From Aegilops tauschii subsp. strangulata (taxonomy: Eukaryota > Streptophyta > Magnoliopsida > Poales > Poaceae): a stretch of DNA of 64,000 nucleotides. The position numbers were made by a program, and so were the translations under genes. Positions 58,440-64,000 of this stretch are shown here, piece by piece. Positions within the stretch are counted from its first letter, which is position 1. Each line of letters opens with the position of its first letter. Under the pieces are notes generated by a model, which was given only the letters and a program-made list of their open reading frames with translations, ran no database searches and was not told where the DNA came from. The stretch lies in assembly GCF_002575655.3 (NCBI RefSeq), contig NC_053040.3, positions 355,692,267-355,756,266 of the forward strand, written 5' to 3'.

Positions 58440-59609
58440 CCAATGCCTCCTCTAGGGATTTGAGTCATATATTTATAAATTATTGTCTATCCACTGAGAG
58501 AAACTCTTCACATGATTCTCCTTTATCTTGAATCTTAGAAGCTTAAGATCTTGTTTAAGATAGAACCTCCATGCTTGAATTGATTGTTGCTAATCTCTGA
58601 AGATTTGTCCATTTCTCTGAATCCAAATATTCCAGCACCCCAAAATAACAACTTCTATGGCGAATTGTTTTGGCAGAAGCTCCATAGAAAATGTGGTTTC
58701 TTCATACATATGTTCCTCTCCTTTTGTCAGGGATCAGGGAATTCTAGCAGTCTTAAGCAAAGTCACAATCCCACAATAGATGCATAGTGGTTTCCTCTGC
58801 CATATGATTGCGGTTAGGACACTATAGGTGTTCTAGATGCATTCATTTCCTCTTGAGTAATGATCTAGTGTTGATTCTACAGTGATCAACCGACCAGAAG
58901 AAGATTTTATGTTTTAGTCTGCTAGAGCTACCCCAAATGATTTTGAAGATAGGTGTTCCTCCTTTTCTCCCATCAGATGCTTGTACATTTGCATAGAAGA
59001 GTATTTGTTTACTGAACCATTTCAGATCCATCTATCCTTCCTAAATGGGCTCAGCTGAGGGATGATTTCCCCTAGTTCGTTGAACTGTTCATATGCTTCA
59101 GTGGACATGGGCAGATGAAAGTGTTCTCGCTCGTCCTGAGTGGCACAAAAGTTTTGTAATGATAAAGTCCCATCAATTGCAAAAGAGTGCAGTTTAGGAA
59201 ATTTTTGTTGCAATGGCTCTCCTTCCCACTTATCCATCTAGAAAAGTACAATTTGTCCACACATGACTGTGTAACTACTAGCCAGCTTAAACTCATTCAA
59301 GAGGATGATATGGGATTTCCACCAGAAGGATCCTTCTAACTTTCCCACTGGAGCATTTGAATGATAATACTTTTCCTAGATGAGTTTAACCCATGGGACT
59401 TCCGCTCCGTTTAGAAATTTGTAGAGGTTTTTCATAAGAAGGGCCTTGTTATGTACTGCAATATCTAAGATTCAAGTCCTCTGTGTTGCTTTGCTTTACA
59501 AAGCTTTGACCATGCAATTAGAGTTGTTCCCCTATCCTCCATTCCAAATTTTCTCCACAAGAAGTTTCTCAAATATTTGTTGATCTCTTCAATGACATAA
59601 GCTGGGAGT
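58440..59609 (-). pseudogene. decayed LINE (RT C-terminus and zf-RVT), cut by a CACTA end
   Basis: On the minus strand, in order: IEEINKYLRNFLWRKFG and an IAWSKLCKAKQHRGLES segment, then NKALLMKNLYKFLNGAEVPW, a GSFWWK-like part, MDKWEGEPLQQKFPKLHSFA (59237) and a zinc-binding region with KHKIFFWSVDHCRINTRSLL (58900-58980) and EETTMHLLWDCDFA. Several stops and shifts break it. Its upstream part is cut off at 59609 by the CACTA terminus. Confidence 0.75.
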
Positions 59610-61599
59610 CACTGGTACACGTCGGTGCAATACAAACGGTTTTTAACCCCTTTCCACGACGGCATTTGGAACCGTCGCCTAGTGAGTGACGGCGATAGGG
59701 GGGTCCTTCCCACACGACCCAGAAACCGTCGGGGATAGGGAGCCTTGATGCATACAGTTGTCCCTATATAACCGTTTTCGATATCTCGAATATCCCAAAC
59801 GCTTCATCCTTGCTACTCGTTTGTGCTCGCATTGCCATCGCAGTCGGAGTTTTGTGGTTTTATCTAAAACCAGGCAGATTCCAGGCATGGGAGTTTTCCA
59901 GGCAGATTCCAGGCACGGGAGTTTTACGATGCCTGGCACATCACAAACAGTTCATGATTATAAACCGTGTACGATAGGTAGACAATCACACACATTTAGT
60001 TTTCCCGCGCCGTATGTGATAGTGTCTGACATCACACACGCTTTGCAAACGGCAACTGTGTGCATTATTACACGTGTTTCCTCTCCATGAACCGTGTCGG
60101 ATTATGATGTATATCTCACACGCTGTGCTTTATTAACCGTGTGCGCCGTAATGACCTGCACACCGTAATTTCGCCCTAATTTAATTGCTGCTATTTAAAA
60201 TTGTACCTAATTTAAACTTGAAAGTAGGCTATAGCTTTATTCATATCCATCAGGTTCAAACAACCAATGCATTATTCGATTCACAGGTACATATGTTTAA
60301 AAATTACATAAGCACCAAATAAAGAATGATGAACCAGGGTTCTATACTTGTACTATTATAGATGGTAAAGAAAGAGGCGACAGACATTCCGGTTGCAGAA
60401 CAAGGTGAAGCGGAATGGCCCTATTGTGCTCTCCTAGATGCATAAGGCATGCAGGACTCTAGTCCAACCCCTTGTGATGGTCGGCCGCCAATCATGTAGT
60501 TTGAGAGGTATTCTTGAGTAAACTGCTTCAGGATCCACTGCAAAAGAAAAAAGATCCAGACATTGTCATCTAACACAACTCATTACGGGCAGTAAAAAGA
60601 AGGCTACAGGGTTCTTACTTACCATCCTGCAGTTCACTGTTGTCTTGCCTTAAGTGTAAACAAATAGTTCAATTGACGTCTTTGGACCCATTTTAATAAC
60701 AATCTTTATCAGTTTCCTCACTTGATACTGGTTCATGAATATCTCATTGCCCCAGAAAGGGTCGAAGTGTGGAACTTTGGCAATGATATATGTATCTAAA
60801 AGCACCAAGTTAATATTAGAAGCTAAACAACAATTGAAAAATGATGTAGTTCAACACTCCCTCCATCCCATTATATAAGATTTTATTACATGTATATCTA
60901 GACATCATCAGAATATTAAGGTAACACTCTTCCTTGTTGCTATGTAGCCTGGGATTGCATATTTAGTCATTCAATACAATGCATGTTGCTATCTAGCCTT
61001 AGATATATTAAATATGGCCCTAGTTAACCTATTAATAAATGGGTTACAAATATATTCAGTGAAATGTCCGATTCGACGATTAATCCCTTATCAGCCCCAG
61101 GCTATATGGTACCAGCTACCGATATCCTGAACAGTGAGTACATATAAGCAATGCGATGAAACTAACCTCGATGGAAAACAACACTGTCCTCAATATTGTC
61201 CTGCATGAGTACATATAAAGGCATGTTAAGCACAACAGGATAAACATCAACCAAATATATCCATGGTAGACAGCATAATCTACAAATGACAGCTTCAGTG
61301 TGCAGGCTTAAGCACGCTACTTAAGCAAAACAAGAAGTGGAAAGGTGTGTTAACTGCATCAGGCATAACATTTAAAAACAAGCAAATAGTCATTCAAACT
61401 GGTATTGTGCAGGTCTAAAGTACACTAGTTATTGTTAAAAAACAAAAAGGCATCTTAACTGCAATATCCTTAACAGCAACCAAAAGCCGTAATTCATAGT
61501 GGTATTGTTGAAACTGTTATTGATGAAATTGGACTGCACGGCAAATAGTTGCACATAGAGAGTATCACATTGTGAAGAACTGAAATAAACAAGTCATAA
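59610..61599 (+). mobile_element. CACTA (En/Spm-type) terminus and subterminal region
   Basis: CACTGGTACACGTCGGTG begins at 59610 inside the LINE frame. The next 600 bases hold many copies of short motifs (AACCGTGT, ACCGTCG, CACACGCT and relatives) in both orientations, as expected of the subterminal repeats bound by CACTA transposases. The other terminus is not found; the sequence meets a Harbinger fragment at 61600. No transposase was seen. Confidence 0.65.
60421..61200 (-). pseudogene. three-exon gene fragment with intact splice sites inside the CACTA element
   Basis: The exons on the minus strand are 61167-61200, 60623-60795 and 60421-60537, with introns of 371 and 85 bases. Splice sites are good: CATGCAG|GACAATATTG, CATCGAG|GTTAGT, GCTTTTAG|ATACAT, CAGGATG|GTAAGTAAG, TTTTGCAG|TGGATCC. 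All phases match: exon 1 ends in phase 1, exon 2 in phase 0. It encodes DNIEDSVVFHR, then IAKVPHFDPFWGNEIFMNQY, KLIKIVIKMGPKTSIELFVY, a TAA, and after the last junction WILKQFTQEYLSNYMIGGRP and LESCMPYASRRAQ before TAG. One in-frame TAA spoils exon 2. I do not recognise the family; a plant DNA-binding protein of the B3 type is only a guess. The fragment may have been captured by the transposon. Confidence 0.55.
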
Positions 61600-62041
61600 G
61601 GCCATCTCTAGCCGATCCTTTAAAAGTTGACGGACTAAAACCCTTAGTGGATATATATACTCCAGCAATTGTTGGCCTTTTCTAGTCGATCCCCTAAACT
61701 TAACGTTGTAAGCTTCAATTTGATCAAGTTAAAAGTAGGTTCAACCGAAAGTAGCATGCATTCAAACATAAACATAGATAGTTTTGCATAACCGAACATA
61801 AAACATAAATTTAAACTAGGGTAAACTACTTGCGGTCGAAGTAGAGGTCGAGCCAATCCTTCCTTGTCATGTACGGTGTGCCACGAGCCGGGTCCGGGCC
61901 GGTGCCGTCGTCGGGGTCGTTGGGGAAGGCACTCCTCCACTCGTTGATGTCGATCTCCTCGTCCTCGGGGCCCACGTCGATGCCCTCCGCGCCGCTGACT
62001 TCGACCTCGTCATCGGAGGAGAGCGCGATAACCTCGCCGCC
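61600..62041 (-). mobile_element. PIF/Harbinger fragment with acidic ORF remnant
   Basis: The left end GGCCATCTCTAGCCGATCC follows TAA (61597-61599). On the minus strand a truncated frame (62041-61826) encodes an acidic peptide (GEVIALSSDDEVEVSGAEGI ... WLDLYFDRK). It is cut at 62042 by an LTR, and the rest should lie right of the window. The terminus-like motif occurs again at about 61677 in a slightly changed form. Confidence 0.5.
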
Positions 62042-63622
62042 TGCTACCTCTTGAGCACGCGTTGGTTTTCCCTTGAAGAGAAAAGGGTGATGCAGAAAAG
62101 TAGCATAAGTATTTCCCTCAGTTTTTTTGAGAACCAAGGTATCAATCCAGTATGAGACTACACGCAAATCGCCTAGTACTTGCACAAACAATCAAGAACC
62201 TTGCAACCAATGCGATAAAGGGGTTGTCAATCCCTTCACGACCACTTGCAAAAGTGAGATCTGATAAAGATAATAAGATAAATATTTTTGGTATTTTTGG
62301 TATATAGATTGGAAAATAAAGATTGCAAAATAAATAGTAAACTAGAATTGTAGATTGGAAACTTATATGATGTAAAGTAGACCGGGGGGCCATAGGTTTC
62401 ACTAGTGGCTTCTCTCAAGATAGCATATCTCAAGGTGGGTGAACAAATTACTGTCGAGCAATTGATAGAAAAGCGCATAGTTATGAGAATATCTAGGCAT
62501 GATCATGAACATAGGCATCACGCCCGTGACAAGTAGACCGAAACGATTCTGCATCTACTACTATTACTCCACACATCGACCGCTATCCAGCATGCATCTA
62601 GAGTATTAAGTTCATAAGAACAGAGTAACGCATTAGGCAAGATGACATGATGTAGAGGGATAAACTCAAGCAATATAATATAAACACCATCTTTTTATCC
62701 TTGATGGCAACAATATAATATGTGCCTTGCCGCGCCTGCTGTCACTGGGAAAGGACACCGCAAGATTGAACCCAAAGGTAAGCACTTCTCCCAATGTAAG
62801 AAAGATCAATCTAGTAGGCCAAACCAAACTGATAATTCGAAGAGACTTGCAAAGATATTAAATCATGCATATAAGAATTCAGAGAAGAATCAAATATTGT
62901 TCATAGATAATCTTGATCATAAACCCACAATTCATCGGATCTCTACAAACACACCGCAAAAACAATTACATCGAATAGATCTCCAAGAAGATCGAGGAGA
63001 ACTTTGTATTGAGATCCAAAGAGAGAGAAGAAGCCATCTAGCTAATAACTATGGACCCGAAGGTCTGTGGTAAACTACTCACACATCATCGGAGAGGCTA
63101 TGGTGTTGATGTAGAAGCCCTCCATGATCGAATCCCCCTCCGGCGGAGCGCCGGAAAAGGCCCCAAGATGGGATCTCACGGGTACAAAAGGTTGCGGCGG
63201 TGGAAAAGTGGTTTCGTGGCTCCCCTCGATGTTTTCAGGGTATAAGAGTATATATAGGCGAAAGAAGTAGGTCGGTGGAGCTACGAGGGGCCCACAAGGG
63301 TGGGGGGCGCGTCTACCCCCCTGGGCGCGCCCTCCTACCTCGTGGCCGCCTCGTGGCTTCCTTGACCTCCACTCCAAGTCTCCTGGATTGCGTTTGTTCC
63401 AAAAAGATCATCGCGAAGGTTTCATTCCGTTTGGATTCCGTTTGATATTCCTTTTCTGCGAAACACTGAAATAGGAAAAAAAACAATTTGCACTCGGCCT
63501 TCGATTAATAGGTTAGTCCCAAAAATAATATAAAAGGTATATTAAAGCCCATTAAACATCCAAAACAGATAATATAATAGCATGGAACAACAAAAAATTA
63601 TAGATACGTTGGAGAAGTATCA
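62042..63622 (-). repeat. 3' LTR of a minus-strand Athila-type (Sabrina-like) element
   Basis: It runs from TGATACTTCTCCAACGTATC (63622, minus strand) to AAGAGGTAGCA (62042) and is a relative of the solo LTR at 38821-40357. Long parts align base for base in reverse, such as the stretches near 62480-63060 and 39350-39960. The GC-rich inverted module is at 63281-63356. Confidence 0.88.
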
Positions 63623-64000
63623 AGCATCCCCAAGCTTAATTCCTGCTCGTCCTCGAGTAGGTGAATGATAAAAACAGAATTTTGATGTGGAATGCTACCT
63701 AGCATAATTTTCAATGTAATTTTATTTATTGTGGCATGAATGTTCAGATCCGAAAGATTCAAGACAAAAGTTTAATATTTACATAAAAATAATAATACTT
63801 CAAGCATACTAACTAAGCAATTATGTCTTCTCAAAATAACATGGCCAAAGAAAGCTTATCCCTACAAAATCATATAGTTTGACTATGCTTCATTTTTGTC
63901 ACACAAAAATGCTCTCATCATGCACAACCCCGATGACAAGCCAAGCAATTGTTTCATACTTTAGTATTCTCAAACTTTTTTCAACTTTCACGCAATACAT
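63623..64000 (-). mobile_element. 3' end of the internal region of the Athila-type element, runs off the window
   Basis: Next to the LTR the minus strand reads AAGCTTGGGGATGCT, a fitting polypurine end. The remaining 350 bases are AT-rich and without a frame. Confidence 0.7.

Noticed and set aside
61869..62054. Plus-strand serine-rich frame
   Set aside because: It is the mirror of the acidic minus-strand frame of the Harbinger fragment.
1..64000. CRISPR arrays, operons, bacterial promoters, tRNA or rRNA genes
   Set aside because: None was seen. Gene structure, introns and transposon families are those of a plant nuclear genome. The tRNA-like matches are only the short primer sites of the retroelements.

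Overview
The window is plant DNA, most likely from a Triticeae grass (wheat, Aegilops or a relative). It is built almost wholly of transposable elements nested inside each other. The long-terminal-repeat (LTR) sequences resemble the Sabrina/WHAM and WIS/Angela groups as I remember them. Plant L1-type LINEs, PIF/Harbinger elements, a Stowaway MITE and a CACTA end are also present. I see no intact host gene, tRNA, rRNA or CRISPR array. The only candidate host-derived coding sequence is a three-exon gene fragment at 60.4-61.2 kb, plus the accessory open reading frames carried by the retroelements.

Layout, left half (1-45 kb): this is one nest at least six layers deep. From outside inwards: a Harbinger-type element (from 45175) holds a Stowaway MITE (44988-45174) at a TA. 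A LINE (41223-44987) sits in the MITE. The LINE is cut by a solo WIS/Angela-like LTR (41502-43230) and by a plus-strand Athila-type LTR (38290-41222). That LTR is cut by a solo LTR (38821-40357) and by a minus-strand, apparently non-autonomous Athila-type element (12353-38289). The Athila element holds two gypsy elements of related subfamilies in opposite orientation: a coding-capable Tekay/Del-like chromovirus (1-12352, minus, running off the left edge) and a coding-poor tandem form LTR-internal-LTR-internal-LTR (15522-35528, plus) with a single pair of GAATT target-site duplications.

Layout, right half (45-64 kb): two adjacent Harbinger elements (45175-48.7 kb), AT-rich unclassified DNA with a tandem duplication (49.4-51.8 kb), a short LINE with a perfect 17-bp duplication (52491-53718), sequence of no clear class (53.7-56.9 kb), a complete Harbinger element with TTA duplication (56933-58407), a decayed LINE (58.4-59.6 kb) cut by a CACTA end (59610 on), a Harbinger fragment (61600-62041), and the 3' LTR and first internal bases of a minus-strand Athila-type element that leaves the window on the right.

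Most unusual points: (1) the long LTRs of both chromovirus subfamilies seem to carry a small three-exon reading frame in sense, with matching exon lengths and phases and a conserved stop; (2) the coding-capable element has an extra gene upstream of gag whose first half looks like a double-stranded-RNA-binding fold; (3) the tandem element shares leader, primer site, polypurine end and LTR plan with the coding-capable element but has another internal region, which suggests an autonomous/non-autonomous pair. Family names and domain calls come from pattern recognition only; no database search was run.
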